Shown here: positions 42,848 to 51,304 of the stretch, piece after piece
Numbering within the stretch: the first letter of the stretch is position 1
Layout of the letters: every line of letters starts with the position of its first letter
NCBI GenBank assembly: GCA_036280655.1
Contig: DASUQI010000016.1
Coordinates: 32,706 to 96,705 of the forward strand
Length of the DNA stretch: 64,000 nt
Direction: 5' to 3'
Source: DASSJM01 sp036280655
GTDB lineage: Bacteria > Actinomycetota > UBA4738 > HRBIN12
Position numbers and translations under genes: made by a program
Notes under the pieces: generated by a model
Told to the model about the DNA's origin: nothing
Databases searched by the model: none
What the model saw: only the letters and a program-made list of their open reading frames with translations

Positions 42848-43570
42848 TCACTCGCCTCGTGCCTTCCGCACGAGGCCGTCGAACAATCCCTGCTGCGCCG
42901 GGTCGGACGCGGCGGTGTCCTCAGGGTGCCACTGCGCCCCCACGATCCAACCCCGCTCGCTCTCGATCGCCTCGACCAGCCCGTCCTCTGTCCAGCCGGT
43001 CGCCACGAGCCCGTCACCGAGGCGATCGACCCCCTGGTGGTGGTGGGACGAGGCCGAGACGACCTCGCCGCCCGCGGCCTCGGCGATCCTGCTTCCGGCC
43101 AGGAGCTTCACGTCGTGGAGCAGTGCCTCCGCTTCGGTGGGCACCCCGTGGGCCATGAAACGGTCGTCGGCCGGCAGGTGCTGGACGAGGTCGCCGCCGA
43201 AGGCCACGTTCATGACCTGCATCCCGCGACAGATGCACAGGGTGGGGACGTCGCGCTCGAGTGCGCGGTGCAGGAGCGAGATCTCGAACCCGTCGCGGTC
43301 CGGCTCGACCCCGTAGATCTGGTCCACGGGCTCCTGTCCGTAGCGTTCGGGGGCCACGTCGCCGCCACCCACGAGCAACAGCGCATCGAACCGGTCGAGG
43401 AGCTCGTCGGGCGAGCGCTCGTCGCCGGGGAGCAGGAGCGCGGCGTGGGCGTCCGCGCGCCGGACGGCGTCCACGTAGTTCTCTGGGACGGCGTAGCCGC
43501 CGACGCCCCACGAGGTGACCCGGCCCGGTCGCAGGTGGTAGGCGACGATGGCGACCTCGGGCGTCGTCAT
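42848..43570 (-). CDS. Class I amidotransferase-like gamma-glutamyl hydrolase, PuuD-like (C26)
   Basis: 240 aa. The nucleophile is Cys114 in LCICRGMQVMNVAFGG, with His215 and Glu217 in AQWHPED completing the triad. LVGGGDVAPERYGQ and SSHHHQGV are typical of the PuuD/peptidase C26 group, which hydrolyses gamma-glutamyl-GABA and similar amides. ATG 43570 overlaps the stop of the glutamine-synthetase-like gene. It is the last gene of a five-gene coupled operon. Confidence 0.88.
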   Translation of the reverse strand: MTTPEVAIVAYHLRPGRVTSWGVGGYAVPENYVDAVRRADAHAALLLPGDERSPDELLDRFDALLLVGGGDVAPERYGQEPVDQIYGVEPDRDGFEISLLHRALERDVPTLCICRGMQVMNVAFGGDLVQHLPADDRFMAHGVPTEAEALLHDVKLLAGSRIAEAAGGEVVSASSHHHQGVDRLGDGLVATGWTEDGLVEAIESERGWIVGAQWHPEDTAASDPAQQGLFDGLVRKARGE

Positions 43571-44871
43571 ACCGACCGCTCGTAGCGCTCGCGTTCCCAG
43601 TCCGTCACGGTCTCGCGCCAGGCCTTCAGCTCCCAGCGACGCGAGGTGAGGAAGTAGTCGCTGAACCCGTCGCCGAGGGCCTTCTTCAGGGTGGCGTCCT
43701 CGTCGAACGCGTGGATCGCCGACTCGAGTGAGCCGGGCAGCTCGGGTCGGTCCGCCAGCGCGTACGCGTCGCCGAGGACATCGGCGGGAAGCGTGGCCCC
43801 GGTCCGGATCCCGTCGGCGGCGGATGCGGCGATCGCCGCGAGCGCGAGATACGGGTTCGCGTCGGCGCCGGGACGCCGGGACTCGAACCTCCAGAGCTCG
43901 GGGCGCTCCGAGCGGATCGCGCGCACGGCGCACGAGCGGTTCTCGTAGCCCCACGTCGCGTTGATCGGGGCGAACCACCCGGGGACGAGCCGCTTGTACG
44001 AGTTCAACGTGGGGTTCAACAGGAGCGAGGCGGCCGGGAGGTGTTCGAGGACGCCCGCAACCGACGACGCGAACACCGCCGGCACGGGCGCGGTCGGCTC
44101 GGGCCCCGCGAACGCGTTCGTCTCCCCATCCCACAGGGACAGGTGCACGTGCCCGCTCGACCCCTCCTCGCCGGGGTGCGTCTTCGCGAGGAAGCTGGCG
44201 CGCAGACCCATCGACGCCGCGACCTGCTTGACGCCGAACTTCAGGAGCACGGCGTCGTCCGCCGCGCGGAGTCCGCGGGCCGCGGCGATGTTGAGCTCGA
44301 GCAGGCCTGGGCCGGCCTCGGTGTGGACCGCGGACAGCTCGACGCCCAGGCCCTCGAGCGCCGGGACGAGGGCCGCGAGGAAGGCCTCGTACCGCGTGAT
44401 CTCGTTCAGGCTGTAGCTGATGCCGGTCGACGTCGGCTCGCCGTGCTCGTCCCAGATCCGGATCTCGTACTCGATCGCGGACAGCACGTCGTAGCCGAGG
44501 CCGGACACGTCCTCCAGGACCGAGCGGAACACCTCGCGCGTCGCGAACTCGCACGGCGAGCCGTCCGGCCAGCTGGGGGTCGCGAGGCAGACGCGCCAGC
44601 CGGGGCGCCAGGTCAGCTCGCGGATCGTGTCCGGATCGGGGTGCACGACCAGGTCGGCCGCCCCCGTCCGGATCCCGAATCGCTCGTACTCCGTGATCGG
44701 TGTGTCGGTCGGGTCCAGGCCGACGATGAGGTCGGTCGTCACCGTGCCCCGCTCCACGGCCGAGTCGAACGCGTCGGGACGGAGGGCCTTGCCCCGGATC
44801 GAGCCGTTCATGTCGGGGATGCCGAGCAGCACGAACTCGCCGGCGGCGGGGTCGTGGTGGCGTTCGCTCAC
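43567..44871 (-). CDS. Glutamine-synthetase-like gamma-glutamyl ligase (copy 1)
   Basis: 434 aa. GS core features are SAIEYEIRIW (metal-binding Glu), SSGHVHLSLWDG, NRSCAVRA and FESRRPGADANPYLALA. It has the length and divergent N-terminus (GIPDMNGSIRGKAL) of PuuA/GlnA3-GlnA4-type ligases that glutamylate amines, not of housekeeping GSI. GTG 44871 overlaps the aminotransferase stop (GTGA), and its own stop overlaps the PuuD-like gene. In the PuuA pathway the ligase product is finally cut by the PuuD enzyme, in agreement with this order. Confidence 0.9.
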   Translation of the reverse strand: MSERHHDPAAGEFVLLGIPDMNGSIRGKALRPDAFDSAVERGTVTTDLIVGLDPTDTPITEYERFGIRTGAADLVVHPDPDTIRELTWRPGWRVCLATPSWPDGSPCEFATREVFRSVLEDVSGLGYDVLSAIEYEIRIWDEHGEPTSTGISYSLNEITRYEAFLAALVPALEGLGVELSAVHTEAGPGLLELNIAAARGLRAADDAVLLKFGVKQVAASMGLRASFLAKTHPGEEGSSGHVHLSLWDGETNAFAGPEPTAPVPAVFASSVAGVLEHLPAASLLLNPTLNSYKRLVPGWFAPINATWGYENRSCAVRAIRSERPELWRFESRRPGADANPYLALAAIAASAADGIRTGATLPADVLGDAYALADRPELPGSLESAIHAFDEDATLKKALGDGFSDYFLTSRRWELKAWRETVTDWERERYERSV

Positions 44872-46223
44872 GCCGGAGCTCCCGAGGCCGAGAGCGCGTC
44901 CTTCACCCGTCGCTCCACCTCCTCGAGTGTCGCGCGCAGCCGCTCCACCATCTCGGCGAGCTCGGCGTCGGTGCTCGTGAACGCCGGCGCGAGCAGTACC
45001 TGGTCGCCGGCGAACCCGTCGGCCTGCGGGTGGGTCGACGTTACGAGCAGGCCGTGCTCGAACGCGAGGTCGTCGGTCATCGTGCCCGCGTCGATCCCGA
45101 CCGGGAGGAAGGACGTCCCGTCCCGCGGGTCGACGAGCTCGACGCCGAGCAGGAACCCCCGGCCGCGGACCTCGCCGACGATCTCGAGATCCGACACGGC
45201 CGCGGCGAGCTCCTCCCTCAGGCTCGGCCCGCGGTCGCGGACGCGTTGCACGAGCCCCCGCTCGACGAGGAGGTCCAGGACCGCGAGTCCGACGGCCGAG
45301 GGGAGCGGCGCGCCGTCCCACGTGTGCCCGAGGTCGAACTCGCGCGAACCCGCGTCGAGCGCCTCGTACACGTGCGCGCGGCACAGGACGCCGCCGAGCG
45401 GCGCGTACCCGGCGCCGAGGCCCTTGCCGATCGCGACGATGTCGGGCTCGATCGGGATCTGGTGCGCCGCGAGCCAGGTCCCGACGCGGCCGAGGCCCGT
45501 CACGACCTCGTCGAAGCAGATCAGGAACCCATGCCGCTCCCGCCGTTCGGCGAGACCCTGCCAGAAGCGTTCGGGCGGGGAGTACCCCGGGAGCGCGGCC
45601 GCGCTGATCGGCTCGCAGAAGAACGCCGCGACGGTCTCGGGGCCCGCGTCCTCGAGCGCCCGGTCGAGCGCGTCGAGCGCCGCATCGCCGGTCGGGTCGA
45701 ACCGCGGCGTGCTCGGCGGGATGTGGAGGTGGCGCGCGAGGTACGGCTCGTACGGCTCGCGGAGCGAGGGCCGGCCCGAGAGCGCGAGCGTCCCCATCGT
45801 GGAACCGTGGTACGCCTGCGCCGGCGAGATCACCCGCCACCGGTCGGTGTCGCCCCGCTCGACGTGGTACAGCCTGGCCAGCTGGAGCGCGGTCTCGATC
45901 GCCTCGGACCCGCCCGAGACGAACCGAACCCGCGCCATGTTCGGCGCCGCGACCTCGAGCAGCCTGGCAGCGAGCCGCTCCTGCGGCTCGTTCGTGAAAT
46001 GGTGGTTGTAGTAGTAGGCGATGCGTTCGGACTGCCGGGCCGCGGCCTCGATCAGCTCGGGGACGCCGTGGCCGAGGCACGCGACCATCGCGCCCCCAGA
46101 GCACGCGTCGAGGATCTCGCGGCCGTCGACCGTGGTGAGCCGGACGCCGTCGCCGCGCTCGACGTTCGGGTAGTCGAGGTCGAGGAAGCGCGGGAAGACG
46201 CTCGTCTCGTCGGTTCGGACCAC
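44868..46223 (-). CDS. Class III PLP aminotransferase (copy 1)
   Basis: 451 aa. The PLP lysine is in IVAIGKGLGAGYAPLGG. SGGSEAIETALQLAR and CFDEVVTGLGRVGTW are the phosphate- and ring-binding segments of fold-type I omega-aminotransferases (GABA, beta-alanine or polyamine type). It is related to copy 2 at 46968-48344, sharing ISPAQAYHG and FFCE-ISAAALP. It begins at GTG 46223, 4 bp behind an amidotransferase gene. The amine donor is unknown; in this operon gamma-glutamylated amines are plausible. Confidence 0.91.
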   Translation of the reverse strand: MVRTDETSVFPRFLDLDYPNVERGDGVRLTTVDGREILDACSGGAMVACLGHGVPELIEAAARQSERIAYYYNHHFTNEPQERLAARLLEVAAPNMARVRFVSGGSEAIETALQLARLYHVERGDTDRWRVISPAQAYHGSTMGTLALSGRPSLREPYEPYLARHLHIPPSTPRFDPTGDAALDALDRALEDAGPETVAAFFCEPISAAALPGYSPPERFWQGLAERRERHGFLICFDEVVTGLGRVGTWLAAHQIPIEPDIVAIGKGLGAGYAPLGGVLCRAHVYEALDAGSREFDLGHTWDGAPLPSAVGLAVLDLLVERGLVQRVRDRGPSLREELAAAVSDLEIVGEVRGRGFLLGVELVDPRDGTSFLPVGIDAGTMTDDLAFEHGLLVTSTHPQADGFAGDQVLLAPAFTSTDAELAEMVERLRATLEEVERRVKDALSASGAPA

Positions 46224-46227
46224 GCCG

Positions 46228-46971
46228 CTATCCCGCCGCGCGATCGGCGGCCGCGTCCTCGGCCGCGTCGCCCTCGGCCGGGGTGAGCCCGGCGACGTCG
46301 CGAAGGAACCGGTCGAACAGGCGCATCGCGTTCGCCCGGCTCTGCTCGGCGAGCCGGTAGGTCTCCTCGAGCAGCGCGTCGGGGTCGACGCCCTCGTCGT
46401 CGAGCTCGTGGCGGTACGCCCGCACCCAGTCGTCCATGATCTGCGTGGTCACCTCGGGATGGAACTGCAGCCCGAGCGACCTCCCGGCGACGAACGCCTG
46501 CACGCCGACGTCCGTCTCCGCCACCACCCTCGCGCCCGACGGAGCCGTGAACACGTCGAAGTGCCACTGGAACCACGGGCCCTCGGGGACGAGCTCGGGG
46601 TCGGTCGTTCGGACCGGCAGCCAGCCGATCTCGGCCTCGTCCGAGCGGTAGTTCTCCGCTCCGAGCACGCGGGCAAGCATCTGGCCGCCGAAGCACAGCC
46701 CGAGGACGGGAACGTCCTCGTCGACCGCTCGGCGCATCAGCGTCGCCTCCCGCTGCACGAACGGCCTCGTGTCGTCGAACGCGGCGAACTCGGAGCCGAG
46801 CGAAACGATCAGGTCGTATCCGGTGGGGTCGACGTCGCGATCCTCGAGGTCGATCCGGAACGTCTCGGCCTCGGCGTCGTGCGACGCGAGCCACTCGGTG
46901 ACGTGACCGGGTGGCGTGGGCTCCTCTTTCTGCAGGATCAGCGCGCGCAGCGGCGTCTCCCGCTCGGTCAT
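46228..46971 (-). CDS. Class I glutamine amidotransferase-like protein
   Basis: 247 aa. The nucleophile is Cys93 in LGLCFGGQMLARVLG, and the His-Glu pair is in LQFHPEVT. An acidic Ala-rich tail ends the protein. It lies between two aminotransferase genes, with ATGA overlap on one side and a 4-bp gap on the other. It has no synthetase domain, so it probably acts as a hydrolase of gamma-glutamyl amides or as a partner to another enzyme. Confidence 0.88.
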   Translation of the reverse strand: MTERETPLRALILQKEEPTPPGHVTEWLASHDAEAETFRIDLEDRDVDPTGYDLIVSLGSEFAAFDDTRPFVQREATLMRRAVDEDVPVLGLCFGGQMLARVLGAENYRSDEAEIGWLPVRTTDPELVPEGPWFQWHFDVFTAPSGARVVAETDVGVQAFVAGRSLGLQFHPEVTTQIMDDWVRAYRHELDDEGVDPDALLEETYRLAEQSRANAMRLFDRFLRDVAGLTPAEGDAAEDAAADRAAG

Positions 46972-48344
46972 CGCGTGCCTCCCGTGATCGTCGGCGCCGC
47001 GAGCTCGGCGTCCAGCTCCCCGGCGACCGCCCGGACGGCGTCGGAGAACCTCGACACCATCTCGCCGAGCTCCTCCTCGCTCGTCGTGAACGGCGGCGCG
47101 AACAGCGTCTGATCGCCCGCGTACCCGTCGCGCGTCGGTTGCGTCGACAGCGTGATGAGCCCGCGCTCCCACGCCGCCGCGTCGATCCTGGCGGCCGCCC
47201 TGAGCTCGCGCGGCAGGAACGAGCCCCGGCCGCGTGGGTCGGCGAACGACACGCCGAGCAGGTACCCGTGCCCGCGCACCTCGTCCACGATCGCGATCCC
47301 CTCGAGTGACGCCTCGAGCTCGTCGCGCAGGCGGGCGCCTCGTTCGCGCACGTGATCGACGAGTCCTTCGGCGCGAAGGATCTCGAGCACCGCGAGCCCT
47401 ACCGCGCAGGAGAGCGGCGCCCCGTCCCACGTATGGCCGAGGGGGAAACGCCTCGACCCCTCGGCGACCGCGTCGAACACCTCCTGCCGGCACAGCACCG
47501 CGCCGATCGCCGCATAGCCGGCGCCGAGACCCTTCGCGGTGGCGATGAGGTCGGGGGTGCACGGCGTCGTGTTGCCCGCGAACCACGTGCCCGTCCGCCC
47601 CACGCCGGTCACGACCTCGTCGAACAGGACGAGGAAGCCGTGGCGCTCTCTGCGCTCGGCCAGCCCGTCCCAGAAGCGTTTCGGCGGCGTGTACGCGGGG
47701 AGGGCCGCGGCGCTGATCCCCTCGCAGAAGAACGCCGACACGTTCTGGGGACCCGCTTGCTCGAGCGCGCGGTCGAGCGCCTCGAGCGCCGCCTCGCCGG
47801 AGGGATCGTGGTGCGAGGAGCTCGGCGGGATGTGCAGGTGCTCCGGGAAGTACGGCCCGAACGGACCGTGCAGCCCGGGTCGCCCCGTGAGGGCGAGGGT
47901 CTGCATCGTGGGGCCGTGGTACGCCTGCGCCGGTGAGATGACCTGCCACCGCTGCGGCTCGCCGCGCTCGACGTGGTAGCTGCGGGCGAGCTGGAGCGCC
48001 ATCTCGTTGGCGTCGGCCCCGCTCGTCACGAATCGCGCCCGGGTGAAGCCCTCCGGCGCGACCTGGACGAGCTCGGCGGCGAGCCGTTCCTGGGCGGGAT
48101 TGGTGAGGCGCTCGTTGTGGACGTACGCGAGCCGCTCTGCCTGCGCGCGGGCTGCCTCGATCACGTCGCGACGCCCGTGGCCGAGCGTCGCGGCCATCGA
48201 CCCGCCGCTCATCGCGTCGAGGTAGCGGCGTCCGGCGGCGTCCTCGATCCACGCGCCCTCGCCTCGCACGACGATCGGATACTCGTGGGCCAGCTCGAGC
48301 GGGAGGACGCGACTCCGGCTCCCGTCGACGAACGCCTGGGTCAT
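46968..48344 (-). CDS. Class III PLP aminotransferase (copy 2)
   Basis: 458 aa. The PLP lysine is in LIATAKGLGAGYAAIGA; other core segments are TSGADANEMALQLAR and LFDEVVTGVGRTGTW. It is closely related to copy 1 (same ISPAQAYHG and HTWDGAPL segments), so the pair arose by duplication and diverged. ATG 48344 has an AAGAGGTG site. It is the first gene of the five-gene operon and is divergent from the second glutamine-synthetase operon with 207 bp between starts. Confidence 0.91.
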   Translation of the reverse strand: MTQAFVDGSRSRVLPLELAHEYPIVVRGEGAWIEDAAGRRYLDAMSGGSMAATLGHGRRDVIEAARAQAERLAYVHNERLTNPAQERLAAELVQVAPEGFTRARFVTSGADANEMALQLARSYHVERGEPQRWQVISPAQAYHGPTMQTLALTGRPGLHGPFGPYFPEHLHIPPSSSHHDPSGEAALEALDRALEQAGPQNVSAFFCEGISAAALPAYTPPKRFWDGLAERRERHGFLVLFDEVVTGVGRTGTWFAGNTTPCTPDLIATAKGLGAGYAAIGAVLCRQEVFDAVAEGSRRFPLGHTWDGAPLSCAVGLAVLEILRAEGLVDHVRERGARLRDELEASLEGIAIVDEVRGHGYLLGVSFADPRGRGSFLPRELRAAARIDAAAWERGLITLSTQPTRDGYAGDQTLFAPPFTTSEEELGEMVSRFSDAVRAVAGELDAELAAPTITGGTR

Positions 48345-48371
48345 TGCGCACCTCTTCCGATGCGGCTCGAT

Positions 48372-48387
48372 GGCCGGGCGCCCGGCC
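48372..48387. repeat. 16-bp perfect palindrome in divergent region
   Basis: GGCCGGGCGCCCGGCC is a perfect palindrome 28 bp upstream of the aminotransferase start. It could be an operator or a hairpin in the leader of that mRNA. Its GC-only composition makes chance occurrence likely. Confidence 0.3.
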
Positions 48388-48420
48388 CTCGACCGGTCCG
48401 GCCGCACCCGGTCGCCCGCG

Positions 48421-48450
48421 TTGCGGCATTCTATGGCCTCACGGTATACC
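48421..48450 (+). promoter_or_regulatory. Candidate sigma-70-type promoter for the GS-like operon
   Basis: TTGCGG (48421-48426) and TATACC (48445-48450) are 18 bp apart, in one of the few A/T-containing segments of the divergent region. The -10 also lies in the palindrome GGTATACC (48443-48450). Transcription from here would give a leader of about 95 nt before GTG 48552. Confidence 0.4.
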
Positions 48451-48551
48451 CACGACTGGAGCCGCCTCGCGGGGCGCGGCCGAACGACGGCTCGAGCCGT
48501 GCGGCGGACGCGAGCCCGCACGACCGACGCAGCGCGTGAGGGGGTTCGAGC

Positions 48552-49880
48552 GTGGCGGACACGACCAAGGTCCTCGAGGACTGGCAGAAGGACGGCGTCC
48601 GGTTCGTCCGGTTCGAGCTGCCGGACATGCACGGCATCTCGCGATCGAAGACGATCCCGATCGCGCACGCGTCCGACTATGCGGAGCGCGGCCTGAACAT
48701 GTACGGCGGTGTGAGCGTCCTCGATTCGCGCTCCGACGTCGTCGCCGGAACGCTGTACCACGAGGAGGTGGGCTACGGGGACCAGCTGCTGTTCCCCGAC
48801 CCGGACACGGCGGCGATCGTCCCCTGGGCCGAGGCGACCGGCCGCCTGATCTGCGACGCGCGGTGGTACGACGGCACGCCGCTCGCCGCCACGCCGCGGC
48901 ACGTGTTCCGGCGGGCGGTCGAGCGCGCCGCCGACATCGGCTTCGTTCCGCTGATCGGCTCGGAGTTCGAGTTCTACCTGCTCACGGCCGACACGCACGA
49001 GCCGCTGTTCGAGGGCTACCAGATCTTCAACACCGTCCGGAACGACTACGTCCCCACGATCCGGCGGGTCGTCGACGAGATGCCGAGGGTCGGCGTCGAC
49101 ATCATCACCGCGAACTGCGAGTACGCGGGGTCGCAGTGGGAGATCAACTTCGCGCCGGGACGGGGGCTCGCGGGACCCGACAACGCGTTCACGTTCAAGA
49201 ACGGCGTGAAGGAGATCGCCAAGCAGGACGGCTACCTCGCGACGTTCATGAGCAAGCCGTGGGCGGACTCCGCCGGGAGCGGGTGCCACACGCACCTCTC
49301 GCTCCTTGATGCCGAGTCTGGGGAGAACGCCTTCGGCGACGAGGGTGACCCGCAGGGCATGAACGACACGATGCGCTCGTTCATCGCCGGGGTCCTCACC
49401 TACGCGAACGCGATCGACGCGGTGATCGCGCCGACCGTGAACTGCCTCCGCCGCCGCCGGCGGCACACGTTCAGCCCGACGAACGTCTCCTGGGGGCTCG
49501 AGGACCGTTCGGCGCTGGTCCGCGTGAAGGGGGGGAGCGCGTCCTCCAAGCACATCGAGTACCGGGCGCCCTCGGCGCTGTCGAACCCGTACCTCGTAGG
49601 CGCGGCCCTGATCCAGGCGGGGCTGCGAGGGGTCGAGGACAAGCTCTCGGTGCCCGAACCCTCGAGGCTCGGGGTGCCGGCCGAGGAGGACGAGTCGCTC
49701 GAGAAGCTCCCGCTCGACCTCGCCGCCTCGCTCGACGCGCTCGAGAACGAGAAGGCGACGCGGGAGTTCTTCGGCGAGGACTTCATCGCCGCGTACACGA
49801 CGATGCGGCGGTACGAGCTCTCGAGGCTCGCGGACCACGTGAGCGACTGGGAGCGGACGGAGTACCTGGAGCTGTTCTGA
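48552..49880 (+). CDS. Glutamine-synthetase-like gamma-glutamyl ligase (copy 2)
   Basis: 442 aa. GS features are FELPDMHGISRSK at the N-terminus, IGSEFEFYLL, AGSGCHTHLSLLD, EDRSALVRVKG and HIEYRAPSALSNPYL. These fit GS-like ligases of the GlnA3/GlnA4 type rather than the housekeeping enzyme. GTG 48552 follows a GAGGGGG site. It is the first gene of a three-gene operon with a FluG/NodGS-like ligase and an amidohydrolase. Its amine substrate is unknown. Confidence 0.9.
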   Translation: MADTTKVLEDWQKDGVRFVRFELPDMHGISRSKTIPIAHASDYAERGLNMYGGVSVLDSRSDVVAGTLYHEEVGYGDQLLFPDPDTAAIVPWAEATGRLICDARWYDGTPLAATPRHVFRRAVERAADIGFVPLIGSEFEFYLLTADTHEPLFEGYQIFNTVRNDYVPTIRRVVDEMPRVGVDIITANCEYAGSQWEINFAPGRGLAGPDNAFTFKNGVKEIAKQDGYLATFMSKPWADSAGSGCHTHLSLLDAESGENAFGDEGDPQGMNDTMRSFIAGVLTYANAIDAVIAPTVNCLRRRRRHTFSPTNVSWGLEDRSALVRVKGGSASSKHIEYRAPSALSNPYLVGAALIQAGLRGVEDKLSVPEPSRLGVPAEEDESLEKLPLDLAASLDALENEKATREFFGEDFIAAYTTMRRYELSRLADHVSDWERTEYLELF

Positions 49881-49948
49881 GCCCGGCCGCGCGGACCCGT
49901 TCCTCGTCCCGGGGGCCGAAGGCGGCGGCCGCTCCCGGGGCCGCGACG

Positions 49949-51292
49949 GTGGCCCGGCGGCTCGCCTCGGCGGGGGTCGAGGCCGTCGCGCTCGCCGTGG
50001 TGCTCGGCGACGGCGTCACGCTCGTGAAGACCGTCCCGATCCGGCGCTTCGAGGAGGCGGTCCGGTTCGGGATCGGGCTCTCGCCAGTGTTCTCCGTGTT
50101 CCTCGTCGACGACCAGATCACGTCGTCGCGGTACATCTCGGGCCCAACGGGCGACACGCGCCTCATGCCGGACCCCGGCGCCACGGTGGCGCTGGCGGCG
50201 AGTCCCGGCTGGGCGCTCGCGCCGGTGGACCAGCTCGACCAGGAGGGGAAGCCCTACGCGGCCTGCGTCCGGACGTTCGCGAAGCGGATGCTCGAACGGA
50301 TGGATGGCGCCGGGCTCGAGTTCCGCGGGGCGTTCGAGGTGGAGTTCTTCCTGGCCAGGCGGGGATCCGACGTGGAGTCCGACGTCGAACCGGCGCACGA
50401 TGGTCCCGCCTACGGCGCGATCGCCCTCGTCGAGGTCGAGGCGTTCGCGACCGACCTGATCCGAGCCCTCGAGGCGCAGGGAACCGGCGCGATGCAGTTC
50501 CATCCGGAGTACTCGACCGGGCAGCTGGAGCTCTCTGTCCCGCATCGGTCGAGCATCGCGATCGCCGACGACAACCTCGTGGTCCGGCACACGATCCGCG
50601 CGGCGGCGCGCAATCACGGGTTCGCGGCGTCGTTCGCTCCCGTGGTGTTCGCGGGCCTCGTCGGCAACGGGATGCATCTCCATCTCAGCCTCTGGGACCG
50701 CCGCGGTCGCAACCTGTTCCACGGGGGCCGCGGCCCGGAGGGAATGACGAAGGAGGCGGAGGCGTTCACGGCCGGCGTCCTCGACCACCTGCCCGCGCTC
50801 ACCGCGATCACCGCTCCCTCGGTCGCGAGCTACCAGCGGCTCCAGCCGCACCGATGGAGCGGGCCGTGGGCCTGCTGGGGCAGGGAGAACCGGGAGGCCG
50901 CCCTCCGGTTCGTGACGGGGATGGTGGGGAGCCGGCCCGAGGCCGCGAACCTCGAGCTGAAGTCGATGGACGCGGCCGCGAACCCGTACCTCGCGCTCGG
51001 CGGCGCCGTCGCCGCCGGCCTCGACGGGATCGAGCGCGAGCTCCGGCTGCCGGAGCCGGTGACGGTGGATCCCGCCTCGCTCTCCGCGGCCGAGCGCAAG
51101 AAGCGGGGGGTCGTCCAGCTCCCGTCGTCGCTCGGCGATGCGATCCGGGCGTTCGAGCGGTCGGCGTTGCTGCGGGAGGCGATGGGCGACGTCCTGTTCG
51201 AGGCCTTCCTGTCGACCCGGCGCGCGGAGGCGGCGGCCTTCGAGGGCAAGGACGACGACGATGTCGTCCGCGCGCATCGCTGGCGGTACTGA
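49949..51292 (+). CDS. Glutamine-synthetase-like protein, FluG/NodGS type (copy 3)
   Basis: 447 aa. Core features are GAFEVEFFLA, NGMHLHLSLWD, ENREAALRFV and ELKSMDAAANPYLAL. The last motif has Lys (ELK) where most glutamine synthetases have Arg (ExR). That Lys is typical, in my reading, of the C-terminal GS domain of fungal FluG and plant NodGS. The next gene, 12 bp downstream, encodes an amidohydrolase like the N-terminal domain of those fused proteins. GTG 49949 is the first plausible start. Confidence 0.87.
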   Translation: MARRLASAGVEAVALAVVLGDGVTLVKTVPIRRFEEAVRFGIGLSPVFSVFLVDDQITSSRYISGPTGDTRLMPDPGATVALAASPGWALAPVDQLDQEGKPYAACVRTFAKRMLERMDGAGLEFRGAFEVEFFLARRGSDVESDVEPAHDGPAYGAIALVEVEAFATDLIRALEAQGTGAMQFHPEYSTGQLELSVPHRSSIAIADDNLVVRHTIRAAARNHGFAASFAPVVFAGLVGNGMHLHLSLWDRRGRNLFHGGRGPEGMTKEAEAFTAGVLDHLPALTAITAPSVASYQRLQPHRWSGPWACWGRENREAALRFVTGMVGSRPEAANLELKSMDAAANPYLALGGAVAAGLDGIERELRLPEPVTVDPASLSAAERKKRGVVQLPSSLGDAIRAFERSALLREAMGDVLFEAFLSTRRAEAAAFEGKDDDDVVRAHRWRY

Positions 51293-51304
51293 GGGAGGGC
51301 GGAC

